Origin: Syngnathus acus
Taxonomy: Eukaryota; Chordata; Actinopteri; Syngnathiformes; Syngnathidae
Direction of reading: 5' to 3'
DNA: 64,000 bases
Assembly (NCBI RefSeq): GCF_901709675.1
Contig: NC_051101.1
Span: 7,832,501-7,896,500, forward strand
The notes under the pieces were generated by a model that saw only the letters and a list, made by a program, of their open reading frames with translations, did not search any database and was not told where the DNA came from. Shown here piece by piece: positions 1 to 14,000 of the stretch. The position numbers were made by a program, and so were the translations under genes. Every line of letters starts with the position of its first letter. The first letter of the stretch is position 1.

Positions 1-398
1 ACCTATCCGATAACCAGATGGAGAAATATGTCTGTTTTGATCACATGCTTCGGTTGTTCACTTAATGTATGCTACTGTATATATTAAAGGGGGGATGCAC
101 TTATTCAATGAAAGACGATTAGATATACGTATGTGTATGTGGGGATCGACACTGACAAAACTCAATGTCTCTGATACTACAAAGATCCACTCTCAATTTT
201 AAATATGCACACTTTTGATATTGTTGATACTAGTCAGACATTTCAGCCAATTGCAATTTTTAGAAAATGCAAAATACTGTCTGATCCGCCATATTTGATC
301 CGATCGGTGGAAAGTCTGGTTTTAAGTATCTTGTCTTTCTGTTCATCTCCCCCACGCATTATTATTCTACACAATAAAAAAGTTGATGGAGAGCTCAC
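1..398. other. Start of cobl intron 14; no exon recognised
   Basis: Below the donor of exon 14 (GTGAGC, reading down from 398) there is no frame with WH2 or other Cobl sequence. The exon with the rest of the first WH2 motif must lie left of the window. Confidence 0.6.
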
Positions 399-2047
399 CT
401 TCCTAAGCTTGTCCTTGCCTCCTCCTGCCTGGATGGCCTCCATTAGGTTACTGTGCAGACAAGTCTCTTTCTCAACAGATCGACACACTACTGGCTTAAA
501 CTTTTTAACTGGTCCGAACACGTTCCCAGGTGGAGCTCCAGGGAGGACACCACTGTCTGACATACTACGTGAAGATCCAGGGAGAACACTGTTTTCTGAC
601 ATACTTCGTGAAGGTTCTGGCATTGCTTGCTTTGTCTTGGGCTTGGCAGTTGATTGTTGATAAGAGCTGATTGATGGGCTGGGGCTTCCACACCGATTAG
701 CCTTACCATCTCGAGTATCGTGTTCAGTTAAAGATATTTGAGTGGGAGCACTTGACTGAAAGTGTTTAATTCTGTCTGATACTGGTCCTAGTGAACGTGA
801 GCTTCCGTTGATGGATTCATGATTTCCTTCCTTGTCTTCTCTAACTTCTCTCTGGCTTTCTGACACAAATCCAGGGAAGCTCATAGACCTCGCAGGAAAA
901 GTATGGCAAAGACTAGTGTTATTTAACTTATTATCTGTCAATGATATCTTGGAGGACTGGCGTGGATTGACTTGTATGGAGTGGCCCAGTGAATGGAAGG
1001 CAACATTTTGCGTTGAAGAAGAAGACTGGGAAGGAGCAGACGCAATGTTGGGCTTTTTTGATGTCCTTGGGGCGTATTTATTGATGGCAGATGCCACATA
1101 CTGGCTGGAAGTACGTCTGGCTGGTTTGAGGAAGGCAGGAACGTCTGAACGGAGTGTTGGTTGTGGTTGCTTAATTCTTTCATATACTGAAACATCTTTA
1201 CCCATTTTTGCTTGTGGCTCATTTGCACTATTCATCGCAGCGCTGACTGCAGTATTCATAATTGTGTGTTGTGTTTTCAAGACTTCTCGTCTGTCTGTGT
1301 TCATTGGAGTTACGGCATTGCGAGTATTTTTAATGTTTTCAAAGCTCCCCTTGGCCTTGTCAGTCACACCTGAGCTACAAGGAAGAGCACGTTCTTGTCT
1401 TTCACTACAGCTCCAAAAGGCTTTGGCTTTTTCGACAAGTGGACACTCCTCACTTCTGGTAATTCCTGATTCTGCTGCATCAACTACTCGGTTGTGGTGA
1501 TCAAACGATTTCATAATATTTCCTTGCTCATCAATTTTAATAGCACTAGCAGTTGATTTGGCAGACGCATTTTGCGTTCCACCTTGCATGACAGAAGGCT
1601 TGGGAGGAACAACAGTGAATGTTTTCATACCAAATCGAGAGGTGGGGTTGCAAGTGACTTTCCTAGGCAACGTATTTGAGCTGGAGTTATTTTGGTGAAC
1701 ACTGTTCGTATCTACTTTTTCTGTGGACAATGACCTCTGGATGGCTCGGGGCAGGACAACACCGTCCTCGTGTAAACGATGAGTGTTACTCTTTGTGACG
1801 ATATCAGATCTGTGAGTTATCGTGCTTTTGCTGTGTTCCGGGGAATTGCAAGGTTTCACTGTTGACAGTCTTTGCGTATCGTCTTTCAGATCTTCATTTT
1901 TCTTTTCCTTTGTATACCCACTTGACCTATTTCCCAGTGGGATGCTATGCTGATCAAGATTAGCATTCTGAATACTACTTTTTGTAGTGGAAGCAGCTGT
2001 GTAAGCATTATTGTTTTTGTTGCGCCACTCTGAAGTACTCTCTGAAT
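399..2047 (-). CDS. cobl: cobl exon 14: large disordered exon ending in the first WH2 motif
   Basis: A 1649-nt exon, open throughout (549 codons plus a split codon), with acceptor TTATCACAG and donor AAG|GTGAGC. It is rich in Ser, Asn and Thr with no globular signature until its end. There, [20 protein letters not shown] matches the WH2 core: an amphipathic helix LMEAI, then a glycine linker and the LRKV-type motif, with the V expected in the next exon. A large exon ending inside the first WH2 motif fits COBL. Two 39-bp direct repeats at 538-576 and 577-615 encode a duplicated 13-residue segment just before the WH2 motif. Confidence 0.9.
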
Positions 2048-5000
2048 CTGTGATAAAATAGAAAAAGAATGATTAACTTATGACAGATCCCGAAGGAAGC
2101 TCCCACTCTGTTTTTGTTGTTGTATGCACACGCCCACACGAGCACGCAGTACAGGAGGGAATAAAGGTTTTATTTATTTCTATTTCAACATTTTGTTTCA
2201 AGTAAACCCATAAAAAAACTAGGTGAACATAACTTGCTTCTTGGGTTAGAATGGTTAATTGTATTTCCAATAATTTCAATGGTAGAAATGACTTACCGTA
2301 ATTTTCGGACTATAAGTCGCGGTTTTTTTTCATAGTTTGGGTGGGGGGGCGACTTATACTCAGGAGCGACTTATATACATATATATGGGTTTTTTTCACT
2401 TTTTTGGGCATTTTATGGCTGGTGCGACTTATACTCCGGTGCGACTTATAGTCCGAAAATTACGGTACATTTGTTTAACAGTCTTGGTGTAAGTTAATTT
2501 TGTGGACCAAGGTTCCAGTTCTAACAGTTTAGCTCTAAATAGAAGTTAATAAATCCAGCCGAGACCAAACAGTGCAGTATCTTGGCTATTAATTTGTCTT
2601 ACCGTTACGATCCGTTAACTTCATCCCAGCAAGTACTGTTGCCTTTTTGTCTTCGACAAGAGGTTTATAGTCTTCCAGTATTTCATCTATGGCAGTGACC
2701 GGGACATTCATGTCCACCACAGGCACATCATGAATCACTGTTGAAATGTGATTATTGTTTTTGGAAAAGAGTCATTGTTTAAAAGAGGACAAAAACATAC
2801 AACTGCTTGGGAACATTTAATATCATCTCCTGCAATTTGACAATTCTAAAATATGGATGACTCACTGAAGTAGGGTGAACTGCGTATTATGTATTTATCA
2901 ATATTTTATCACTCTAGACAGACTAAAAAAAACACACATTTAAGTAAATGATCTGAAAACACAGTTTCCTAATAGTAAGAAAATCATATTTTAAGCAAGT
3001 TAGATTGTTAAACGGTACAGTAACACATTACACCGTAGGTTTGTTTCCTCACCTGAAAGGTCTGCTTCCAGGCTCATCTGATGGAGCCATTTGTATTTCT
3101 CTTCAAAGGTATTTATATTCCTTGACTTTGCCTGGAGGTTGCTTTGACTGCAACTGAGGACCGTACACAAAAATAAAACTCAGTAGACATCAACACACAG
3201 ATATTGGACAGTATTCTTGCATGCAGAAAAAAAGATGAGGGCAAGCAGACAGCTATAATAGGCATACAGGGTTGTTGCTCTTAACAGTTTGATGAATTTG
3301 ATTATTGCCATATATCAAGAACCTTTTGTGCAATTCAGATATCCATCGCTTTGAGGGTTAAAAAGACGATTCTTACGAGGTACAGTACTAGCAATTCAAC
3401 CGCAACAAGACACCCAAATCAAATAGAATTCGTCTTCAAAGAAACTTGGGAGGGCTTGTCTTCTTAATAACCCTGATCAAAACAAAAGTTTGCTTTCCTG
3501 GAAGGCACATCAGACACAAGTATCAGGGCCAGGGTTCATAAAATATTTTTGTGTGAGATCAGTGATCCTAAATTCTCATTCTGGGCACATCCCCACATAC
3601 ATTTTATTCCATCAAAGTTATATGAGACAGTATTCACTTTTTAGCTAGGCCTTTGATGAAGGACGGAAAACCACAACAATGCCATGCAAATTTGGGTACC
3701 AAACTACAGACAAGGTGATAACTGAAAAGAGCAAAAAGAAAACAACGCTGGGGGACGATTAATCAATGGAGGTCATTTAATCACACGCAGGTCTTCACTC
3801 TGCATGGACATATATAGTAAATGCTGCAACCACGCATGCGCCAGAACAACACCAATAACAGGACATCTGCTTCGAGAAGATCAGCTGGTATTTATAGCCA
3901 CCATATCAATATTTGAGTGCACTGGGAGTGTCATGCTTGGTGACTTACAACATTGCGCAAGCCCTTTGAAAAAGAGAAACAAGCGCAGGGCTCCCACTAA
4001 TTTCAACTATAATCTGTAATGAGTTGGATTTTTGACCATTTGTTTTTATTTATTTAGATGCAAAACACTTATTTATGTGAAACAGTCTGCCGCGCAAAAA
4101 AGGGTTAAGGACAATAAACATCTAACAACTTTTTAGAGGGCAGCACTTGGTCAGATGAAAAACAAGGTGAGTGTGAACACCATGCGTACATGAACAAATG
4201 AGTGGATCCTTTATCTTGTTTGATTATTTTTTTTGTTTGGCCAAAAAAAATCAAATAGTGAACACAGTGCACCTTGAGACACAATTCATACAATACAAGT
4301 CAACATCATTACTCTAGTGTTGCCGATAAAAACTGACAAACCTAATTCCCTTCAACTCCACTGATCAATCACACTTTCAAAAACAGTATTTCCTGACTTA
4401 TTTACCTGTTATTTGATCCCCAGGTGGTACATCCTTCATCACTGTCGCTGGAAATGTCTCGGACAGGCAATCGCTCTCTTTTGCCTACAGAACTTCTCTC
4501 CAAATACAAATTCCTATCTGCGGATGTGTGATGGATGTCACATGGGGAGCTCACCAGGGCTGACCGCTCACCATCTACCATTCCCTCAGAAGCGGCATAA
4601 CCTTGATCTGGTAGACTGCTGTCAATGCTGCTATTTCCCAGGGACAAAGTTTCAGGGGCCTGGACATTGGCTCCAATGCAGTTCATAGAATGGAGCCAAG
4701 CTGAAAGACAATGAGAGATGTCAGGATGCACTGTTAGCAATAAGTATTGTAATTTCTTCAGATTGACACACTTTTTTTCAGAATAAAAAAGACCATGCTA
4801 AATTGAGTGGGGTATTAGACAGATTATGGGGAAAAAAAAATATCTGTTGTTGACATACATTTACCGTTACTTAGGGGTTGTGAAAAGTACTTTCATTTTG
4901 ATGATTATGATATTTAATGTCTAAGTCAATGAACTCTGAACACAAGAAATCCCAATCTATCAAATTACTATGCAGTTAATAATTCATTTTTTGAGCGTGA

Positions 5001-8000
5001 ATACCATCAAATCAGGTGACAGTTTAAAAAAAAATGCTTTTGAAAGGGAATTTCGGGGTATAATGTGTATAATATTCAAGTGTGTGTTATTCTCAAGAAA
5101 GTCACTTCCAAATAAGTCTATGAAAAACAGTCTATGAATAGGCTGGTGAGTGCACTAGAAAGGACATTTGTGGGGTTTGATCAGCAACACTAAAATTGAT
5201 GGATGGACATTCTTGCAGCGCTGACGGCAAAAACAAGAGTTGTTAGAACAGAAACACAAGATGCAGCTTCACCATCTTTCACAGGCGAACAGAGGAAGTA
5301 TTTGCTACGGTAGTTTCAATTTTCATTCTGACACCACAAACACACAAACCAGAAAACACGAGCCAAAGATACATATAAAGGCCGGAGCGCAACCAACTTG
5401 TGGCTTTATAAAACAACTTGAATGATGTTTAGAAAGGGAGACAGTAAACAAATCCTTTTAATTACTTTTCTTTCATAAACAGGACTGTTTTTGGTTTCAT
5501 GGGAGTACACGATCGCTTCATTCCCTCTCCTCTCTTCAAAACAGTTTAGTCACTTCAGTGGATTTGGGAGAAGATTCTTAGTGAGCCACTAACTGAACTT
5601 CTCAATGAACAAAATATTGTGCCATTGATGCACAATAGTGAAAGCTCAATGCTTTTGTGTAATATTACTGCACCAGTGTCTGTGCACATATATTTCAGCT
5701 GGTCCGTTTATGATGTGATGCTGAGTCACAATACTATCTATTTTCCCAACTCATTCCCAATAACAGCTTAGTCATGCCGGCTACAACCACAACCACTGCA
5801 CTCATGCATGCACATGCAGTTGTGAACACCTTCAGTGTCACAGAGTTGGTCCGCCAACAAACACAATCACATCCACAATTCCACACAAACAGTCAAATCT
5901 CTATCGTGACCTTCTGTGACTCACTTCATGAGCAAATAATTATTTTAGTATGTACTTTAGGTTGCAGTCAATGCAATTTAGTCGTACTGTGTAATGCAAA
6001 CATCTATGGTTCATACACATATTGTAATTCCAGGCACGTTTGCTTGAACACACAAATCATCTTAATCACTACAAAACACAGATTAAACATTAGGATTCAA
6101 TGCAACAAGACTTTGACTTAACTGAAAAACAACTTGGTTTATGCATAACCAACTTCCACATTTGGCAAAACAGCTGCATGGGTAAATGACGGAACCCGAT
6201 AGCGGGGGACCGGGGCACAAAATGTCTTGCAGAGCTACCAAAGATGACTGTATCTCATGTTTAGGCTTAGCTGATGTATATATATTTGTAGACATGAATG
6301 AATAATGCCAGTCATAAGAGAATGTTGCATCCCCCAATCTTTGCCCCAGAATCAATAGGCCAAAGATAAGATGATTAAACAATTGATCTTTAGATATCAT
6401 GTGACCAAACTATTGGCCGAGAAGTATTATATTGCCTTGCTATAGCGCCATCTCCACATCACTCATCAATCACTTTTGTAAGTGATACACCCTTGGTTTC
6501 CAGGTTGAGCTCATCTATCATGGTACAACCTCATCCAGTACTTTGCGCCCATTTTTAATCTGAGCAAAGAATTCCCACATAATCAATAGTAACCAGATGT
6601 AGAGGATCAAACTAATGTCAAAAACAAGAACTGCACACATATCCATTTGGTTCTGTTTGAGAGCTAGTAAAGAATATCACATTGTACATATGAAAAATGT
6701 GATTGTGACAGAAAGTTTCTTCAAAGAATAATAAAGGAAATGCAAAGAGGATAGACAAAAAAAGTGGATGACAAAAGGGTCAGAGAAAGATTTCAAGGGT
6801 CCTTAGAGCGCAGGCGTACAGGACCACAGCAGTACACTAAAAAAAGGGTGTAGGGGAGGGGGTAAAGAAAAGAGCAGAAAAGACAATAAGATGAATGACA
6901 GGAATGGAACTTGGTTCAGGGTAAAATTTACAAACGCAAAAAGACAGTACAACAAAGAACCAACTAAGAAAACAGAACAACAGGTCAAACTGCTTTAGTG
7001 TAACCGTAAAATATATTTCAGAGTTCAATTTACCAATTTACATAAGACAAGTCTACAAATAGATTTGATTTTGGGCTCACATTCACACTATGGCAGCAGA
7101 GAATGAACCCGGAGTGAACAAGGTGTTTGTTCAATAGTCTGTCACAAGAGTCTTACTTTGTGGATCAGATCAATGACGTCAGATCAACAAATAGTGCAAA
7201 TTATGACATGATAGTGAAACAGCAATTTTGCATAAAAAATTACAACTATTGACTCATCTCGAGTGTTCTGGGGGAAAATTAGAAATAAGGCAAAAAGAGA
7301 GCATATGGCACCTACACTGGGAAGCATCTTCTTCTTCTTCCATGGTGCGCTGTGAGGCACTGCTTTCTGTAGGTTCAAGTGAAGGGGTGGCTAAGGTAGG
7401 GTTCTCCCAGGCTGGTGAACGACGGGGCTTGGGTGGCGCTGGGTAACCAGTTGTTCCTGGAAGGTAATGGCATGCAATCACTGCACTAGTAAAAAGAAAT
7501 GACGCACATGTCCAACCCACAAACCTCCACAATGCTCAAAAGAAAGGAGTACTGTACATTTCTTTTGAAATGTAGACTTCATTGCTGTGTACTGACAATA
7601 ATACAACAATGAAATATTGTGGTTAAAAAATTACGTGTGTATAAATTGACAAATCAAATTTGCAATCAACGGCCCGCATTTGTGGGAATATTGTGCAGTC
7701 AGTGTAGTGTTTAAATGACATTAAATAATTAAATAAAAAAACTAGGCTATCCTAAAATATTTCATGTATTTTTCTTTTAAATGTACATTGGTTGACAGCA
7801 GAATTACACTTTATTTAAACAAGAATTATCCATCTATCCATTGGTCCGTCTAACAAACTAACTTTTTATATATATATATATATCCTTTTTATTTTCACCC
7901 TCTTGTCAAACATCTCTTTGAAGCCCCTTCAGATTTGATTCTACCTCTCTCGTATTTATCTTGCTACCTAAGCCTTCCCATGCCCCAATCCATGAACTGC

Positions 8001-11000
8001 CTCGTTCTCACCTTCCTCACCCCTTTTCTAAGGTCTACAACTCTATCATCTCTGCCTCTTGTGACACATGACATCCCTCTGCTGCAGTCTCACTCTGCTA
8101 TGAAAAAGACCCGATCAATAGAGGGCTAGCTGAGGTTCAAGTAGATCCCATTTAAATCTGTGATGGATGTGTTTTGTCTTTGCAACTGCCAGCTTTGAAA
8201 CACTAAGTGAGCGACTACTGCATATGGGAGGGTAAGGCAAAGAGAAGAAAAAGTGGGATGAAAAGAAAGGACTGATAAGTGAGGGCAGGAATTAAAGGAT
8301 TATAGTGTTTAGAAAAATAGGATAAAACTAGCTCCACTACTAAAATGAGCGTGAGCCAATCTTTGGCCAGATTACCATTATTACAGTTTTAAATACCGGT
8401 ACGGTGCAAAAACTAGGAACGGCACCGTTTTACCGTTTTATTATCTCGGAAAAACATGCTATAAACTTCAGGCACCTTCAAACTTGAGCAACACAAGAGT
8501 GTTTATCTTCAATGCCCCTGATATAAGAGCTAATTCTTTGAAAATACTGTAAATGTTTCCAAAGATGAAGCAAAAATTGAAATTAAATCACAAATATCAT
8601 GGTAGAATTATTCCCAGGATGACCATAACAAGGATTATCATCAAAGTTTTATCACAAAGCAAAAGAAGTCTGACTTCATGTCACTACCTTTGGACTATAG
8701 CTTTAAAAGAACAAGATGCTTGTTTTATTAAAACGTTAGTCCAGTAAAATAAAAATGACCAGAGTAATCATTATCTAAAGCTAAATTTAAAGCGTGACCA
8801 AATAAAATTGCACGTCCAAGCTGGCTATTGTTATGCTGTGCTCATATTTACCCATTGTGCTGTCTCTGTTCTTCTCAACTTCATCCGGTGTAAGGTTCAG
8901 GACCGATTCACGCTCTGTCCTGGAAATCCTGCTCAAAGCAGGCCCACTTTCCAGTTTACCCATCCCACTGCTAACCTCATCTAACTGCTTAATTTTGGTA
9001 GTAGGTCTTTTTGTGAAGGGTTTGTTATGCACTGATCCGCTTGCATTACTGCTGGTGAGGGAGCTATAATGGGAAACTGAATCATCTGTGTCAAGATCGG
9101 AGTCAAGGCTATGGCTGAGTTCAGAGCTAGAGTCCTGAAGAACCTGGCTGTCAGCAGTGCTACTGCTTGGCGTTGGGGAGGTGCTGCTAAGCGCAAGAGT
9201 AGGAAGAGATGGAGGTTGAACATCGATCTTTGGGGATTGGGGCTTCCCTGTTCTTTTTACAGAGGAGGAAGAGATTGTGGTTGACTCTGATATCTTTGTG
9301 CGGAAGCCTGGAGAATGTTTTTCACTTGCTTGGCTATCAGGGGTGGGAGTAGCAGAAGGAGATGCATCATAAGAGGTGATGGAATCCAGGCTCGAAGGGG
9401 GGGCTGGAGCCCTTCGTTTCCTCTGCTGGCTTTCTGACACAGAGCCCATCTGATGGAAAACAGTGATAAAAGCGCAATCAGGTTAAAATAAATGTAGGTG
9501 TACCTCAAAGGGCTGGTCAAGCTTCTATTAAAAAAAAATATCCCTATCAAGTACATTTGGAAAACAAAAATGTAAAACTTTCATTCTAAATTATGTATAT
9601 ATTTTCCAGGCAATGTTTTAATTAACTTTTTGAGTCATACAAGTATAAGCAGAAGTAAACCAGTTATTGTTCAGGTTGCACCAAGAGGTGTACATACTAC
9701 AAGACTAACTTTTTGTGCGTGCGTGCGTGTGCATCCGTGCGTGTGTGTACAGCCATAAATCAGTGTGTGAAATTGCACCGTCAAGAGTGAACTATCAAGT
9801 AATTAAACCCAAGTGGAGTTTTGGCAAGCATCTGAGTATTCAATTCTCAATGCCGACATTCCTCTTAAATTTCCCAACAACAATCATTATGATGTCTGTC
9901 AGTAATACAATTAATTAGATGAAGAACTTTTTTGCATCACTATCATTCATTCTACAACTGTGACATAACATATTTATGGTGGGAGACATAGAGGATGGCT
10001 GATATGCAATGCACTCCTGCTAAATGAGAATGTTTTATCCATTGGTCACCGTCGGGGTGAATTGACGGGCCACTGATAGATGGCATAATCATGTTAAAGT
10101 GTGCAAACAAAGTATGAGCATTGAAAGTTCTTGCTTGTGTAATCTAGCTAATAAATCACAAACAAGGACCAATGTTATGAAAGCAAAAAGGTAAAATCAG
10201 GTGACATGCAACCGGGGCATAACACTCTGTTCATACTTGCTTTGTAAATCAAAGCTGCAGGGGGGTAGCAAAGACGGGGGAGAATCACTGAGCTGAAAGA
10301 CTGCTTGGTCTTCATGAAGTCAATTACCTACGAAACAATGTAAAGGACTACGGGCAGGTTTGAACAGTTTAGAAGGTCTTTCTAAGGAAAGCCAATTACT
10401 TCTGAATTCAACTCTTCAATGCAGAAGACTGACAACATGCCTGGATCTGCATGTAATGTTTCATCATGCAGCAGGACAAGATGGGGAAGATGGATGTGAG
10501 ACATGGTTTTTGAACTGAACGAACTCACTGCATGGCATACTATGTAAATCAAAATGCCCCGCAACTGGTCGTCTTTCTCCCTTCATGGTCCCCCCCACTC
10601 CTCTGCCTCACTTGCATTCATACACACATGAATACTGTCACATACGTACCAGCGAATGTGGGTCAAAGTTGAAGCCGAAATGGATGACTGACTATCAAAT
10701 GAAGACAAATGTGCGTATGTAAGTGCGCGCATGTGCATGTTTGTGAATGTTCCCTGCAGAGCGTAACATAAGCCAATAAAACGTAGGCATGCAACACTGC
10801 TCTAAGCTTGTGACTTCAACTTTTATCACATCTGAGGTCGCAAGATAAAAATTGCAGAAACACTCCAAAATGAGTTTACACCTCATTTGCATGTTGCCCC
10901 CTTCCGAACATATGTGATGGCCTTTATTGAACCGTAACTGAAAAACAACACATGAGAACATGGGTGGTTTGAAAAAGAAACTGTGCCTATATGCAAAAGC

Positions 11001-14000
11001 GATTAGAGGGCCCTGGCAGGACAGTTTGGCGTGTCTATTAAATGTTCCACTCTATGGTTTGAGAGGCAAAGGGCCTCATGTTGAAGCATGTTGATCAGAT
11101 AGGACCACCCACCGAGCCTTCAACCTGGTGGCGTGACCATACATCACTTGTTTTGAGGCACTCTTGATGGGTGAGGGGCTTTGTGAGGGCAACATGACAA
11201 CGCTTATATGAAATGAAATGGAGTATGTGCATGTATGACAGGCTTACAGTGTAAGCCTACATACATCACACATAATATAGGCCACATCCGCTCAGTTTAC
11301 AGATGCAAAAATGAAGCGCACAAAGAAAAGAACACTATTTACTGTGAAGCTTGGTTATGTTCTGAGGCTGCTTTGTGGAATTTTTATAGCCGGTGAAGGG
11401 TGCAATGACATCTAAAGACTGTCAAGGAATTCTGGCGCAACATGTGCCTCTCAGTGTCAACACAGCACACAGGTCGATGGTAGTCAAAGAGGATATCGAC
11501 CCACAACAGCTAAAACACCAAAAGCACAAAACGCTGGACTACCCTACCCTTTTTCTGTTTCCTGATTCAGTAGTATATCAAAATATGTATCTGTGTAAGC
11601 AGCAGAGGGCAAACGTAAGTAAACAGGTAAGGAAAGAAGTAGAATCCTGAGTGGCTTAGGTAGACCTCAAAATTGAACGAAAACTCTACGAAAAAATATC
11701 AAAATGGTTGTGCAGCTTACAGTACAGCACCTAATACTCTAGGGGTAACATGATGGTATATGTAGGCTTAGGGTAGTCCTTCTCAAATAGTGGGGCTACA
11801 CAATTCCACTAGAAACATATTGCAAGTCTTAGATATGCATATTAAATGGGGAGATATCACATTATCAATACTTTGTCAATATATTGTGCAGCCTTATATC
11901 AAAACACTAAAGAAATGTAAAAAATAAAAATAAAATTGCAGCGAGCAAATAAAGAAAACGTCAAAAGCAGGATCACTGTTGTACAAGAAGAAAAAAATCT
12001 ACATCTGGGGATTGAGTCAGAGCTGAGCATTAATGGAGATTAAAGATAAATGCTCTTCAAGACAATTATTGAACTGACTGATGGTTATGAAAAACAATCC
12101 TCCCTCTGCTGTCCAAGATTTATTTCTCCACAGAGACATCAGGAAGGAAGAGAGCCACCGCAATCAAACAAGGAGCCGCAAGACAAGCACAAAAATTGCA
12201 TGCAGAAAACCAAATGTGTAGCACACAGGGAATTAAAATGTATACATACGTACATACTTTTGGGCCATTCTTTACAGCCTGCCCCGAATCAAAGTACATG
12301 AGATTTCAATGTGCCATTGTCTTGTCTATAGGTTAATTTGCCTTTAGCATGTCTGATCAACTGTAGTAAAAGAAAGCTAGCCTTTTAAAGCAGATCAGCA
12401 CTCAAAAGTTAAAAAAAAAAATTCAAACAACATTGCTTGGAATGGATTATGTATTAAGTGCGGATGATAGTTTAGGTTTCTATTTTGTACAATGTACTTG
12501 CACAAATGTCTACTCTTGCATGCCATTTTTTTTCCATGTATAAGGGTAAAGTATTGCTGCTGATATGATGCAAATGGTCCCACTGTGGAACAAATAAAGA
12601 TTACCTTATATTATGAATACACGTATCACAGGTTGATTCCTTCCTTGACTACTCATTAGGTGAAATTGCGCAAAGTTGAGGTTAAGTTTTATGTTATCCA
12701 CCTATTATTTAAGCAATTATCAAACCATGGTTATCAACCCTCACTTGACTACACACCCATTCCCAACGTTCTAATCGCTTGTGGAAACCTGTAAGAGCAA
12801 GGTTTTGCCTGGTTTGGAAACATGCGAGTGTTCAGAAAGAGTTTTGTTTGGGATGTCAAAAAATGATAGTAGGCTTGTGATATATGATCAATGTCAAAAA
12901 TGGTGGTAGGTTTGTGATGTGTGATTTTTCTGTGGCACAATTTTGGTCTTAGGTTGTTGTACTCTATTAGTTTGCCACTAAATAGCACAAAGTTCCACTC
13001 CCACTTTGGTTGTGTTTGTTTTTTAACATCGTGTTCCAAAACACTTCAATATGGCGATAATGACAGGCACAAATTTTGTTTTGCTAAGAAAATTGAGACA
13101 ACACAAGGCATGAGTATTTCAGCACCACCTGGCTATACATGGACAGCTATGAATATACATGACAGTGTCAGACGAGGTAACAGTTCAGACAAGGTATTAG
13201 AGCGGGATAAATCCAACATTAAGCCAGTCAACAAGTCCTGAGATGACTTTCCTAATACATTCTCTGAGGCCGACCTTCATATTACCTGTGGTGTTTCCAT
13301 TCCTCTTAATCATAAAAAATCTTAAAAAGTGAACCGATTACACTTTCACTATGTGACGATAAAAGAGCAACAAATGTCAAAGGCAATGACGAATAGACAA
13401 GTTAATCCAAGAAATGTAGTTTAAAGGCCACCACCACAAGTAAGTCAGCAAACTGAAAAGGTTTTCTGTGGAAGGCAATGAGGAATTCTGTTGCTAAACA
13501 TTTCCCAGGATACCACAAATAATGACAGTAGGGAGAGGTTACTTCTATTAAGTTTGACAGTTGACACAGGTCACAGTGTCTTAAGTTGGAACCCAGCTCA
13601 AACCATCCATACACAAGGCAGAGTTAAGTACATAATGCAGAAAGAGATTGATGAGAAGTGATGCATTTTATATAAGAACTATATGAACACTCCGGAAAAT
13701 GATCCATCATCTGTCAGTTCAATTACTTAAAGAGACCCTTTAAGTGGATGAACATGGCACATTGGTAATAGTTCGAGACTTCAAAATAGTCATATCTGCA
13801 CAAAGAATTCCCTCCCACCTCCTTCCCAGAAGACTCAATAGTGATTTTAGGCTGATTTTCAGTCAGTTTGCAACACATTTAACAAGGCCAACATCTAAAA
13901 TGCATGAACCCAATGAGAAATGAGAAAAGATGCAATCCGATAGCTTTTGTTTCCTTTGTTGCTGGATGTTATATTCTCGTGAGATAAAGAATTGAGTAAA

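Noticed and set aside
205-660. 151-codon plus-strand open frame
   Set aside because: It lies opposite cobl exon 14 and has no recognisable domain. The open frame follows from the low stop density opposite a Ser-rich exon.
832-1500. 222-codon plus-strand open frame with hydrophobic stretches
   Set aside because: Antisense shadow of cobl exon 14. The hydrophobic look comes from reading Ser/Asn/Lys codons in reverse.
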